Of a stretch of 64,000 nucleotides of DNA, positions 7,884 through 17,246 are shown piece after piece. This DNA is from an uncultured Bacteroidales bacterium. GTDB taxonomy: Bacteria; Bacteroidota; Bacteroidia; Bacteroidales; Paludibacteraceae. The notes under the pieces are model-generated. The model ran no database searches, was not told where the DNA came from, and was given only the letters and a program-made list of their open reading frames with translations. Made by a program: the position numbers and the translations under genes. The first letter of the stretch is position 1. Each line of letters starts with the position of its first letter. The stretch is from positions 1 through 64,000 of the forward strand of contig ONND01000005.1 in assembly GCA_900319105.1 (NCBI GenBank), given 5' to 3'.

Positions 7884-10670
7884 ATGAAAAAACAACTATT
7901 CAACATGCTGCTCATCTGCCTCTTGGCTATGCCGACAATCAGCACACGAGCAGATGTAATCGATGAAGGTCAATCGACCGAAGGTAAAGATTTCTGGGTT
8001 ACGTTTATGCAAGCGGACCAAAATGATCACAGCGATGCTTCTGACAAAGCCATTACGTTGGCCTTGACCGTTTCTGCCAAGGAAGATTGCAAGGTAACGT
8101 TCACTAACCCTATTACCGGTGAAAAGATTGACACAACGCTTACCGCAGGTTCTATTGCCGAAGTGCCGTTTTATACCGGAGATGGAGGAGAATATGCACG
8201 TACTCGCACCGATGCCCAAAAAGCACGTGTCACATGCTATACTATATATCCGGACTCTGCTGACCATAGTGCTATTCATGTTGAATCAACAGGGACTATT
8301 TCGTTATTCGCAAGTAACAGACGTGAGAAATCATTTGATGCCACTAACGTACTTCCTACTCCCTCATTGTTAGACGAGTACCTAATTCAAACAGTTGCTC
8401 CTTCTGACCATCAGAACAAGCCACAAGGTACGCATTTCTGTATCATTGCCACAGAAGACAATACGGTTGTGGATTATTGTCCAACCGTTTATACGGACAA
8501 CATGATTGCATTGCAAAACGCAGCAAAAGATTTGGAGAAGTATATTAAAGACAACAATCTCCCTGAAGACATGTTAGATACACTGCTGACTGAAAATCAA
8601 AAACGACTGCTCAATTTCCAATTAGGAAAAGATACGCTCACCACGCCCGTGCTCAATAAAGGACAAGTGTACTATATTTGGACCGGCAAGCATGCAGGAA
8701 ACGACGCAGACTTTAGCGGTACATGGCTGAAAGCGCGTGATAAAAAGAAGATTGCAGTATTCCAAGGCGCACCACATACCAACTTGCCGAATAAGATTCG
8801 CGACCGAGATCACTTGTTCTCACAAGCGATGCCGGTTCAATATTGGGGAAATACATTCGCTATCACTGCTTCCATGACACGTGGTCGTGATATTATCCGT
8901 ATTATGGCACGTGAAGATGGTACGGAGGTGCATATCAAATACACGCTGCCCGACGGATCCATTAAGGATAGTCTGGCACATACCTTCGATTTTGCATCCA
9001 ATCTGAAACGTACGTTTGAGTTTGAGATAGGTGAGAAAGGTGTAAAATGTACCGACTCGGATTATAAGAAAGAACACAAAGATGACCAGACATTACCGGA
9101 TCCGTTGGTAATAGACAGCAGTTGCTTTATCACGACTTCTTGTCCTGCTGCCACACACCTTTTTATGGTTAGTAACACTTATGATGCCAACCCCGTAGGA
9201 GACCCGGCGATGGTATGGGTAAATCCGATTGAGCAGCAAATCAATGATATCACTTTTGCTACGTATGGTTCATCCAACACCCATTATGTCAACATTGTAA
9301 CGGACAAAGAAGGTGTAGCCAGCATGAAATTGGACGATAAAGATATATCTGATGACTTCTCACCCGTTAGCGGCAGTGATGACAAGTGGTATTTCGCTCG
9401 CAAGAACATCACTTGGGATACCCACCATTTGACCGGAAATACCGGTTTTATTGCTCACGTTTACGGTTATGGAAATAAAGAGTCCTACGGCTATTCTGCC
9501 GGAGGTGCGACCGTTCCTCTCTCCCAGTCGATTTATATCAATGGTGAGGAGTTCTCTCCGGACAAAGAGAACAAACTCTGCGGTAAAGACACCGTTGAAT
9601 TTGCATGCAAGCCGGACTTCCTGCCGGATAGTATTATTTGGCATTTCGGGGATGGAACACCGGATGTAAAACTCATTCAAGATACGACTACTATTGTTAA
9701 GCACTATTTCAACGGCACACAAGATTTCAATGCTTCTTGTTCGATTTACCGCAACAGTAGCAATGTGTGCGTGGGTCAATCTGCAGTAACGGTTATTCCT
9801 ATCAAAGTAACCATCGGACGCTATAGTTTCTCTATCGGCGATCCGGATATTCCTTGTCCAGAAGGCGGTGTTCAAGCGCCGGGACGTATTCCTTATACGA
9901 GTACGATTGACCTGACGGGCGATCATGTACATATAGGCTTCGATTCAACAGCTCTCGCAGCCGGATTTGATTCGACAAAAATCGGCATCACCCCGACTAA
10001 TTTCCTGATCAACATTCCTGCAGAGGCACAATCGGGTGTACCTTATGGTATCACGATTGATATTGAGTCCAATTGTGGCGACACCACCGCTACGATGTTC
10101 TTCAGCCTGCCGGTAGGTAATGACGTGATCGATCAGCGTTACAGCAATGTGCTGGGTATCCTGAAAGATCATAAAGATCTGAAAGGAATGACTTTAAGCG
10201 AATTCCAATGGTATCGCAAGAGCGATAGCACCGCGATAGAAGGCCAGGTTTCGTCGAACCTCAACATGTACGATTTACCGGTTGAACAATATAAGAACGA
10301 TGCTTTCTATGTTTGCTATACCATCAACAAAGGCCAGGCAGACCAACGTCGTTCGTGCGCTTGCGCCAAGGAGTTCGATCCGAATAGCAAAGAAGCGCAG
10401 TTTGACACCAACCCGGACGGCATTATTATCAGCGCTTATTATGAGTACGGACGCGAGAAAGTGTTCGTGAACGCTGACTGGAATGGCAAGACCGATATCG
10501 AGTGCTACGCGCAATGGATCAATGTCAAAGGTGACATCTACCGCGATGAGAAATTCAATATCCCTGACGGCGGATGTACGATTCCTGTTCCGGCAGAGAA
10601 CGGCCTTTACCTCTTGCGTGTTCGCACTGATGGCAAGAGCCGTAGTTTCAAATTCTTCATTAACCACTAA
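7884..10670 (+). CDS. IgGFc-binding-domain/PKD secreted protein 1
   Basis: A 928-residue secreted protein with a signal peptide ending near STRA (residue about 23). The motifs GKDFWVTFM, FASNRREKSFDATNVLP, and PHTNLPNKIRDRDHLFSQAM with MPVQYWGNTF place residues about 30-540 in the IgGFc-binding N-terminal domain family (PF17517), common in Bacteroidota surface proteins. A PKD-like domain follows (WHFGDGTPD, residue about 585). The C-terminus (CTIPVPAENGLYLLRVRTDG, then SFKFFINH) resembles a T9SS type A sorting domain. It is a paralogue of the 13033 gene and first in a four-gene operon. Ligand unknown; 'IgG Fc binding' is only a family name. Confidence 0.85.
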   Translation: MKKQLFNMLLICLLAMPTISTRADVIDEGQSTEGKDFWVTFMQADQNDHSDASDKAITLALTVSAKEDCKVTFTNPITGEKIDTTLTAGSIAEVPFYTGDGGEYARTRTDAQKARVTCYTIYPDSADHSAIHVESTGTISLFASNRREKSFDATNVLPTPSLLDEYLIQTVAPSDHQNKPQGTHFCIIATEDNTVVDYCPTVYTDNMIALQNAAKDLEKYIKDNNLPEDMLDTLLTENQKRLLNFQLGKDTLTTPVLNKGQVYYIWTGKHAGNDADFSGTWLKARDKKKIAVFQGAPHTNLPNKIRDRDHLFSQAMPVQYWGNTFAITASMTRGRDIIRIMAREDGTEVHIKYTLPDGSIKDSLAHTFDFASNLKRTFEFEIGEKGVKCTDSDYKKEHKDDQTLPDPLVIDSSCFITTSCPAATHLFMVSNTYDANPVGDPAMVWVNPIEQQINDITFATYGSSNTHYVNIVTDKEGVASMKLDDKDISDDFSPVSGSDDKWYFARKNITWDTHHLTGNTGFIAHVYGYGNKESYGYSAGGATVPLSQSIYINGEEFSPDKENKLCGKDTVEFACKPDFLPDSIIWHFGDGTPDVKLIQDTTTIVKHYFNGTQDFNASCSIYRNSSNVCVGQSAVTVIPIKVTIGRYSFSIGDPDIPCPEGGVQAPGRIPYTSTIDLTGDHVHIGFDSTALAAGFDSTKIGITPTNFLINIPAEAQSGVPYGITIDIESNCGDTTATMFFSLPVGNDVIDQRYSNVLGILKDHKDLKGMTLSEFQWYRKSDSTAIEGQVSSNLNMYDLPVEQYKNDAFYVCYTINKGQADQRRSCACAKEFDPNSKEAQFDTNPDGIIISAYYEYGREKVFVNADWNGKTDIECYAQWINVKGDIYRDEKFNIPDGGCTIPVPAENGLYLLRVRTDGKSRSFKFFINH

Positions 10671-10690
10671 TCAAATAGGAGAACACAGAT

Positions 10691-12943
10691 ATGAGAAACG
10701 TATTTCAACACATACTGATTGCCAGTGTTATTCTTAGTTTGAGTTGCGCTCCTATAGTGATGAACGCTATGCCGGAACCGACTCCTGCTACGCAGACGGA
10801 CAAACAGAAAGCTGCTGCGCAAAAGAAGAAGGACGCAGAGAAACGTAAGAAAGAGCAAGAGAAAGCAAAAGCAGCGCGTGAGAAACAGAAAGCCGCTGAC
10901 GCCAAGAAACGTGAGGCGGAGAAGAAGAAAGCTGCTGCCGCTAAAGCTACTGCCGAGAAGAAAGAGGCTGCAGAGAAGCAGCGTGCCGCTAAAGCCAAAG
11001 CTACCGAGCAGAAACGTGAAGAAGCCGCTAAACAGGCCGCTAAGGCACAGGCTGAACGCGATAAAGAGGCTGCTGCACGCGCTAAGGCTGCCGCTGAGCG
11101 TGAAGAAGCACGCGCCAAGAAAGAAGCAGCTATCAAGGCTAAAGAGGAAAAAGCTGTTCGCGATTACGAGAAATACCAAGAGAGTCTGGAGAACCCGAAG
11201 ACGGAAGTTATCTCCTACTTCAACTTAGGTTTCCGCGTAGGTTATGCAGCTATGATGGATAAATTCAAAGACGCATACCTCGGAGCCGGTACGTTGAACC
11301 AGAAGAACGCTTTGCAGCAACTAATCGGTGGCCCGGGCGCAGGTATTGACTTTACCTATAACCTCGAGTATGGTCATTTCCTCTTTGAGACAGGTCTCGA
11401 CTTCCGCTATCTGAACTCCAGTTCGGCTTACGGATTCCAGGCGGAGCGTACCGATCTGACCTACAACGCCAAGTACAACTATCTCTTCGACCGAATGACA
11501 GAAATGCGTCACTTGTTACAGGTAGGTGTACCGGTGATGTTCGGTGCACAATTCAGCCGTTACTATTTCCTCGTCGGTGCGAAGATCCATTACTCGATCG
11601 CTGCGCCCTACAGCCAGAAAGGCAAATATGATGTCACGGTATATGACCCTGCCTTCATTGATCCGTACGGTAGAGGTATCTATAAGTTAAACGGCGAGAC
11701 CGACAAACCGATTAAGTTCAAACAGCCGGATGTAAGCGTAGCCGCTGAGTTCGGTATTGATCTGGATGAATGGTTGCAGAAACAACCTCGCACGGATAAA
11801 GACGCCAAGAAGAAACAGCAGCAGGTGAAAGCGGGTCAACGTCTGCCGTTCGGCCGCGAGCATGTTCACTACCGCGTTGCGCTCTTCGCGGAGTATGGAG
11901 TACTCAATACCAACGCAACCCCGGCGGCTCTCCCGATGGAGTTTGCCGGCAATCAGGTGGAAGTGCAGAAATCGAATACAATGTTGGCAATGAACGGCAA
12001 TACCAAGTTGAACAACCTCTTTGTAGGTGCCAAGTTCACCATCCAGTTCGAAGTTCCGGGTAAGAAAGCCCGTCCGGTACCGCCGCCTCCTGCTTATGCT
12101 ATCTATAGCGTAGTGGATGCTACTACGAACCAACCGCTGAAAGTGGCACATATTGAGACACGTGGCACCGAGAGCGGTAAGATTGCTCTGCGTGAGAAAC
12201 AGATCGGTCCGAAGGGCTTCCGTCAGAAACACGCAGTAGGTTCGTTCACCACGACCGCCAAGGCGGAAGGCTACTACGATGCAACGCAAGTCTTCCAGGT
12301 GGAGAAAGTAGGCGAGACGCAATATGTAACAATCGCTATGCAGCCGCGTCCTGTATTACGCGTACGCGTTTATAATAAGGAGACGAACCAAGTGCTGCCG
12401 GCTACGATCCAGATCATGCGCAGCGATGCAGCAGAGCCCGCTTACAGTCTGACGACTGACTCCATCTCCGGTTCGACACGTAAGATGTTAGAGGCAGGTC
12501 CGCAATACACGCTGCATATCGCCCAGATGGGTTATAACACGGTTAATCTGGCTATTGCCAATATCGGCGACTCGCTCAATATAGCCCTTACGCCGATTAA
12601 GAGGGGTGAGGTCTTCATCGTACATAACCTCCATTTTGCGACGAATAAGACACGTATTCTCTCTCGTTCGGAGCAGGCCCTCAACGACTTGTATATGTAC
12701 CTGGCTCGTAACCCGCAAGTACGTATAAAGATTATCGGTCACACGGATAACGTAGGTAAAGATGCAGCTAACCAGAAGTTGTCTGACGGCCGTGCGAATG
12801 CGGTAATGAAAGACCTCATCGAGCGCGGTATTGCTCCGGAGCGTCTGTCGGCTGAAGGACGCGGAGAGACCCAACCGATCGATACCAACGATACGGAAGA
12901 AGGTCGTCAGAACAACCGCCGTGTCGAGATCGAGATACAGTAA
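10691..12943 (+). CDS. OmpA-family outer-membrane protein with Lys/Ala-rich coiled coil
   Basis: A 750-residue protein: signal peptide (about 1-27), a highly charged Lys/Ala/Glu region (about 35-165) expected to form a long helix or coiled coil, a probable beta-barrel segment (about 170-460), a carboxypeptidase-regulatory-like beta domain (about 470-620), and an OmpA C-terminal peptidoglycan-binding domain (from about 641; FATNKTRILSRSEQALND, IIGHTDNVGKDAANQKLSDG). The OmpA domain would tether the outer membrane to peptidoglycan. Its place between two IgGFc paralogues suggests it anchors or displays them, which is inference. The spacer to the upstream gene is 20 bases. Confidence 0.85.
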   Translation: MRNVFQHILIASVILSLSCAPIVMNAMPEPTPATQTDKQKAAAQKKKDAEKRKKEQEKAKAAREKQKAADAKKREAEKKKAAAAKATAEKKEAAEKQRAAKAKATEQKREEAAKQAAKAQAERDKEAAARAKAAAEREEARAKKEAAIKAKEEKAVRDYEKYQESLENPKTEVISYFNLGFRVGYAAMMDKFKDAYLGAGTLNQKNALQQLIGGPGAGIDFTYNLEYGHFLFETGLDFRYLNSSSAYGFQAERTDLTYNAKYNYLFDRMTEMRHLLQVGVPVMFGAQFSRYYFLVGAKIHYSIAAPYSQKGKYDVTVYDPAFIDPYGRGIYKLNGETDKPIKFKQPDVSVAAEFGIDLDEWLQKQPRTDKDAKKKQQQVKAGQRLPFGREHVHYRVALFAEYGVLNTNATPAALPMEFAGNQVEVQKSNTMLAMNGNTKLNNLFVGAKFTIQFEVPGKKARPVPPPPAYAIYSVVDATTNQPLKVAHIETRGTESGKIALREKQIGPKGFRQKHAVGSFTTTAKAEGYYDATQVFQVEKVGETQYVTIAMQPRPVLRVRVYNKETNQVLPATIQIMRSDAAEPAYSLTTDSISGSTRKMLEAGPQYTLHIAQMGYNTVNLAIANIGDSLNIALTPIKRGEVFIVHNLHFATNKTRILSRSEQALNDLYMYLARNPQVRIKIIGHTDNVGKDAANQKLSDGRANAVMKDLIERGIAPERLSAEGRGETQPIDTNDTEEGRQNNRRVEIEIQ

Positions 12944-13032
12944 GGTAAAATGAGACATTTCCACGGGACCATCACGGGATCATGTTCCGAGACAGTTCCG
13001 ATATAGAACATACGAAGAAATAACATATCGAT

Positions 13033-15843
13033 ATGAAAAAACAATTAAAGTCACTATTGCTTGTAGCGATCTTCGCATGCACTACCCTCCCCGCATGGAG
13101 CCAAGCCTCTACACAAGGCAAAGAGTTCTGGGTTAGTTCGACCATTATCTGCTCGCCAGACAAGGATGCCAGCAAACGTAAACCAACACCCTACATTGCC
13201 GTCTCAGCAGAGAAAGCTTGTACTGTACACATCACAGGAGGTGTTGGGAATGCTATAAATATTACCCAGCAAGTAGCAGCCGGTTCATGGAATGAGTTCG
13301 GTAATGGGACTACTAACCAAACAAATCCGAATGCGGGACCAGTCAAAGTACCAATGGATGCCAGCAAATGGTACCCTACCACAATGACAGACGCCGATAA
13401 AGTATGTAATTTAGCTGGACAAAAGAATATGTACGGTCTGCATATTACAGCTACTGAAAATATATCAGTATACGTTATCCTGAGTACACTCAATTCTATG
13501 GATGCAAGTAATATCCTGCCGCTCACAGCGCTCGGAAGCGAGTATTACACGCAGGACTACTGGCCTATTGTCAAGAGCGATTGGAATAATACCGTTACGA
13601 TGACTACCATTCTCGCCACAGAAGATGGCACCAAGGTGGACATTACCCCGAATGGTAATACATATGATGGTCATCAAAGCGGACAACTCTACACCGTTGA
13701 ACTCGTCAAAGGTCAGACCTATTACCTCATGAGTCAAGCAGACAAGCAGTTGACAGGAACGCATATACAAGCAAAAGACGGCAAGAAAATTGCCATCTTC
13801 AACGGTGTGCCTCTAACTAACCTGCCTACCGACATTGCAGCGCGCGACGGTCTTTTCGAGCAGTCAATGCCCATTGAGTACTGGGGAACACAGTTTATCG
13901 TCACACGCTCGTTGGAGAAAAACGGCAACCTCATTGGTATCACCGCCACTAATAAAGGAACGGAAATCATAATTGACGGCTATCCGCAAGCCACGATTAA
14001 CGAAGGAGAGACATTCTACATGATGCTCCAAAGTTCCAATGATCCGAATGGAAACAAACCGGGCACGAGTCCTATTGACCTTGTTGTTACCGCTGATGTT
14101 GCATATATCGAAACCAGTTGTCCGTGCGCCGTTTATAACTACGACACAGGTAACTCCTACAAAGGAAAAAATGGCGATGAGATTAAGAATAGTCAAGGAG
14201 ACCCATCATCTGTTTGGGTATCACCTATCCAACAGAAAATTAGCAATATTACATTTGGAACATGCTACACTTCTAAAACCGAAGATCATTTCCTCAATGT
14301 TGTTACTGAAACTTCTAATTGCACAAATACCAAATTATCAGCGTTGTCATACAACTCTATTCTTCAGCAAATAATAGAGATCGATCAATCAAGTCTGCTT
14401 GTATGGCAAACTGTTCCTGGCAATCCTACATATTCATATGCACGAGCACAAATCGGAAATTCTAGCAAAACCTACAATGTATTCCGCTTAGAGAACACAA
14501 AAGGTGTGATTGCTACCATTTATGGAAACGGTAATGATGAATCATATGCCTATTCTGCCGGATCTGCCGCTGTGGAGCAAGGTGTAAATGTGAATGGAGA
14601 GACTTTTACCAACGGTTATCGAAGCGATAAGAAATACTGCTTCGGTGAGGAGATTCTCTTTGATGCTAACGTCGGTACGGACCAGATATCCCGTGTGGAC
14701 TGGAATTTCGGCGATGGTACAACCGAGTATTATGGTCCTTCAACTACTTCGCACTCTTATACTTCGCCGGGCTGGTACGATGTAACCGCTGCTTTATACG
14801 GTCATCAGGTATGTACCACGGAGTCCGAGCAGTACTTAGGTTCCGTTTCCTTCTCCTTCCGTATTGTTCGTCCCGATACCGTCTTCGGCGATATTGTACC
14901 GGTATGTATTTCGTTAGAGGACTACAAGGCGGATCCTGCCAAATGGGATGATTCGATAGCTCATCCGCACATTAAAGAAGTCCATGAACATTGCTACGAT
15001 ACCGTGGTTCTCAATTATGTCATTTATAATCGTGAGACAGAGGAATTCCGCGATACCATCATCGGTAAAGATATTGCTTACGGCTACAACGGCAAGGCGT
15101 ATTACGCATCGCAGGATGTAGTGGATACCGTCCTTAATGCAGCAGAATGTAATCATTATATACGGTATTACGTCAAGGTCATCACCTGTCTCGACATCAC
15201 CGTTAATAACACCCCTGCCGGCCAGTACGCATGTCCGGGCGATAATTTCACAGTCACCTATACCAAGACGAAGGGTGATATTGAAGGCATGTCCATACTG
15301 AAGATTCCTGGCTATGCGGATCAGGAGATTGATATCCCAAATCGTAATGTCACGGACGCTTCGCTGACCATTCCTGTTGAATCGATCACCAAACCGGGTA
15401 TCTATAAGGCACAACTGCTGATCAAGGATGAGAACTGCGGCGACACAAAGTCGTTCGACATCGATTTCAAGATCTTCTATCCGGAAGATATCTTCGCATA
15501 CAAGTTCAACAATGTGCTGGCGGTATATAAGAAGGGTTATGGAGGTAACACGAGTTACGAGTTCGTGGCATACCAGTGGTACCGCAACGGAGAACTGATT
15601 CCGGGTGCTACCGAGTCTATCTATCATACCGATGCACCGTTCAACGAAGGCGACACGTACTATGTGGAGTTAACGGATCAGAATGGTATGAAGTTGCCAT
15701 CCTGCTCGCAACGGATAGAGACCGTACCGGATTATAACCCGCAGCCGAACGCAATGCCGGCACAAAAACAACTGATTAACAACCGCATTTATATCCTCCG
15801 TGAGGGTCGTACGTATGACACGTATGGTCAGCGCGTGAAATAA
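13033..15843 (+). CDS. IgGFc-binding-domain/PKD secreted protein 2
   Basis: A 936-residue paralogue of the 7884 protein: signal peptide ending near PAWSQA, GKEFWVSSTI near the N-terminus, LTNLPTDIAARDGLFEQSMP and YWGTQFIVTRSLEKNG in the IgGFc-binding N-terminal domain, a PKD-like domain (VDWNFGDGTTE, about residue 555), and a different tail, RIYILREGRTYDTYGQRVK, matching the endonuclease I protein. The two paralogues thus share the body but carry different types of C-terminus. No promoter is seen in the 89-base spacer after the OmpA gene, so it is probably in the same operon. Confidence 0.85.
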   Translation: MKKQLKSLLLVAIFACTTLPAWSQASTQGKEFWVSSTIICSPDKDASKRKPTPYIAVSAEKACTVHITGGVGNAINITQQVAAGSWNEFGNGTTNQTNPNAGPVKVPMDASKWYPTTMTDADKVCNLAGQKNMYGLHITATENISVYVILSTLNSMDASNILPLTALGSEYYTQDYWPIVKSDWNNTVTMTTILATEDGTKVDITPNGNTYDGHQSGQLYTVELVKGQTYYLMSQADKQLTGTHIQAKDGKKIAIFNGVPLTNLPTDIAARDGLFEQSMPIEYWGTQFIVTRSLEKNGNLIGITATNKGTEIIIDGYPQATINEGETFYMMLQSSNDPNGNKPGTSPIDLVVTADVAYIETSCPCAVYNYDTGNSYKGKNGDEIKNSQGDPSSVWVSPIQQKISNITFGTCYTSKTEDHFLNVVTETSNCTNTKLSALSYNSILQQIIEIDQSSLLVWQTVPGNPTYSYARAQIGNSSKTYNVFRLENTKGVIATIYGNGNDESYAYSAGSAAVEQGVNVNGETFTNGYRSDKKYCFGEEILFDANVGTDQISRVDWNFGDGTTEYYGPSTTSHSYTSPGWYDVTAALYGHQVCTTESEQYLGSVSFSFRIVRPDTVFGDIVPVCISLEDYKADPAKWDDSIAHPHIKEVHEHCYDTVVLNYVIYNRETEEFRDTIIGKDIAYGYNGKAYYASQDVVDTVLNAAECNHYIRYYVKVITCLDITVNNTPAGQYACPGDNFTVTYTKTKGDIEGMSILKIPGYADQEIDIPNRNVTDASLTIPVESITKPGIYKAQLLIKDENCGDTKSFDIDFKIFYPEDIFAYKFNNVLAVYKKGYGGNTSYEFVAYQWYRNGELIPGATESIYHTDAPFNEGDTYYVELTDQNGMKLPSCSQRIETVPDYNPQPNAMPAQKQLINNRIYILREGRTYDTYGQRVK

Positions 15844-15864
15844 ACAAAAGGTGGATAGAGAAAA

Positions 15865-16563
15865 GTGAAAAATCTTTTTAAACAAAACGCCGTATTCCTA
15901 ACGCTAAGCCTGATACTTCTCATAGTATTGGGCTTAGCCCTTTTAGGCCTGGACAAGGGTGAATTACATCTGCTGCTATGCGACCGCCACACGCCCGCGC
16001 GCGATATATTCTATAGGTATTATACCCAAGTAGCCGAATGGTTTCCGTACGTAGTGTGCGTCTGTCTGTTGCTCTTCGGGCGTTTGGGAGACGGTGTTTT
16101 TGCCTCTTCAGCGATGATCGGGTCAGCACTAACGACGCAGTTATTCAAGAATATCGTCAATGCCCCGCGACCTCTCAAATGGTTTGAACTCCATCATCCG
16201 GATATCCAACTGCCCCTCACTCCGGGCGTAGATGTACATAGCTGGTTCTCCTTCCCATCGGGGCACACGACGAGTTTCTTCGCTCTGGCGTTGGTCGTAT
16301 GTATCCTGTTAACTAATAAACTCTCAACGAAACAATTGCTCTCAACTCTCAACCCTCAATTCTCAGCTACAATAGCGCAACTCTCGCTTTTCGTGCTTGC
16401 ACTATTGGGCGGCTACAGCCGGATCTATTTGAGCCAACATTTCAGCGCGGATGTCTTCGCAGGGATAGTTGTCGGGATCCTGATTACCATCGTCTGTTAT
16501 GCCATTTTTATGCGTTTTGAGGATAAAAAATGGTATAATTTGCGCCTTTTTGCAAAAAAATGA
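15865..16563 (+). CDS. PAP2-family membrane phosphatase
   Basis: A 232-residue membrane protein with the three PAP2 signature parts: KNIVNAPRP (KX6RP), PSGHT, and SRIYLSQHFSAD (SRX5HX3D). It probably removes a phosphate from undecaprenyl pyrophosphate, phosphatidic acid or a lipid A precursor; the exact substrate cannot be told. The start is GTG at 15865. Residues about 154-168 (LSTKQLLSTLNPQFS) are encoded by a 7-bp tandem array (CTCTCAA type), inserted between PSGHT and the last motif in a predicted loop. Last gene of the IgGFc/OmpA run. Confidence 0.9.
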   Translation: MKNLFKQNAVFLTLSLILLIVLGLALLGLDKGELHLLLCDRHTPARDIFYRYYTQVAEWFPYVVCVCLLLFGRLGDGVFASSAMIGSALTTQLFKNIVNAPRPLKWFELHHPDIQLPLTPGVDVHSWFSFPSGHTTSFFALALVVCILLTNKLSTKQLLSTLNPQFSATIAQLSLFVLALLGGYSRIYLSQHFSADVFAGIVVGILITIVCYAIFMRFEDKKWYNLRLFAKK

Positions 16564-16592
16564 GGGGTAAAGTGCATTTTTTTGCAAAAAAA

Positions 16593-16624
16593 TTTGGTCA
16601 TATCAAAAAAAAGCAGTACCTTTG
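16593..16624 (+). promoter_or_regulatory. tRNA-Val promoter
   Basis: TTTG (16593-16596), 20 bases, then TACCTTTG (16617-16624), in the extended context AAAAGCAGTACCTTTGCAC. It lies 20 bases before the mature tRNA 5' end. Confidence 0.8.
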
Positions 16625-16643
16625 CACTCGCTTTTGAAAAAAA

Positions 16644-16718
16644 GGGCGTTTAGCTCAGCTGGTTTAGAGCATCTGCCTTACAAGCAGAGGGTCTGCGGTT
16701 CGAATCCGTAAACGCCCA
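16644..16718 (+). tRNA. tRNA-Val (anticodon UAC)
   Basis: A 75-base cloverleaf. The acceptor arms GGGCGTT and AACGCCC pair fully, followed by discriminator A. The D-arm region is AGCTCAGCTGGTTTAGAGC, the anticodon arm is TCTGC-CTTACAA-GCAGA with anticodon TAC, and the T loop TTCGAAT is canonical. The 3' CCA is not encoded. It has its own promoter and terminator. Confidence 0.97.
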
Positions 16719-16918
16719 CAACCCTATAAGGGTGAGAGAACATCGTAAGATGTTCTTTTTTTGTTATGTGTAGCTGAGTCTATGCTCGCATAAGCGAAAG
16801 CTATATATAACAAAAAAGAAAGGCTGACAAGCCTCCCACCATTAATGGGTTGTGCAGAACTCCCCCGAGCAGGGACTGAGGATTGTTAGGAGCAAAGCGA
16901 CGTGAGAATCCGTAAACG
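16702..16918. repeat. 13-bp direct repeat of the tRNA-Val 3' part
   Basis: GAATCCGTAAACG occurs in the tRNA T-arm/acceptor (16702-16714) and again at 16906-16918, 204 bases downstream. Tandem partial copies of a tRNA 3' end are typical traces of integrase attachment sites. No integrase is in the window. The interval 16763-16905 has no ORF or other clear feature. Confidence 0.6.
16737..16762 (+). terminator. Rho-independent terminator of tRNA-Val
   Basis: The 8-bp perfect stem AGAACATC / GATGTTCT with a GTAA loop is followed by a run of seven T. It lies 19 bases after the tRNA. Confidence 0.85.
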
Positions 16919-16957
16919 TCTGTATAAGTACAAAAATGCATAAAAATGGCACTTTTA

Positions 16958-16989
16958 TTTGCGAGTGTCATTTTTTTTGTGTAATTTTG
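16958..16989 (+). promoter_or_regulatory. Promoter of the PIN toxin-antitoxin pair
   Basis: TTTG (16958-16961), 20 bases, then TAATTTTG (16982-16989). It lies inside the longest possible ORF of the antitoxin, which argues that translation starts downstream at 17016. Confidence 0.75.
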
Positions 16990-17015
16990 CAGCGCAAAAT
17001 CAAAACGAGAATACT

Positions 17016-17246
17016 ATGAGTTACATTCAAATGGCACAATTAGACGTGCTCAATCTGGTGAGGGGCATGCAGTCGGAAGAGGATTATGTGGACTTCCGTA
17101 ATATGCTTGCGCGCTATTTTGCGGACAAAGCGCAAAAACAGATAGACGCCCTCTGGGAGAATGGTACGATCAATGAGCAGACCATAGAACAATGGGGTAA
17201 TGAACGAATGAGAACTCCTTATCGTTATGCGATACATCGTTCTTGA
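17016..17246 (+). CDS. Putative antitoxin of a PIN toxin-antitoxin pair
   Basis: A 76-residue protein (MSYIQMAQLDVLNLVRGMQS...) with no recognised DNA-binding fold. Its size, its position directly upstream of a PIN-domain gene and the 20-base overlap with that gene make it the likely antitoxin. The ATG at 17016 is preferred over the upstream start at 16959 because the promoter lies between them. EEDYVDFRNMLARYFADKAQ is predicted helical, as expected for a toxin-wrapping segment. Function is inferred from context. Confidence 0.7.
   Translation: MSYIQMAQLDVLNLVRGMQSEEDYVDFRNMLARYFADKAQKQIDALWENGTINEQTIEQWGNERMRTPYRYAIHRS

Noticed and set aside
16763-16905. Second tRNA or a gene in the spacer after tRNA-Val
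   Set aside because: Only a 13-bp tRNA fragment is present; no cloverleaf and no open frame of note.
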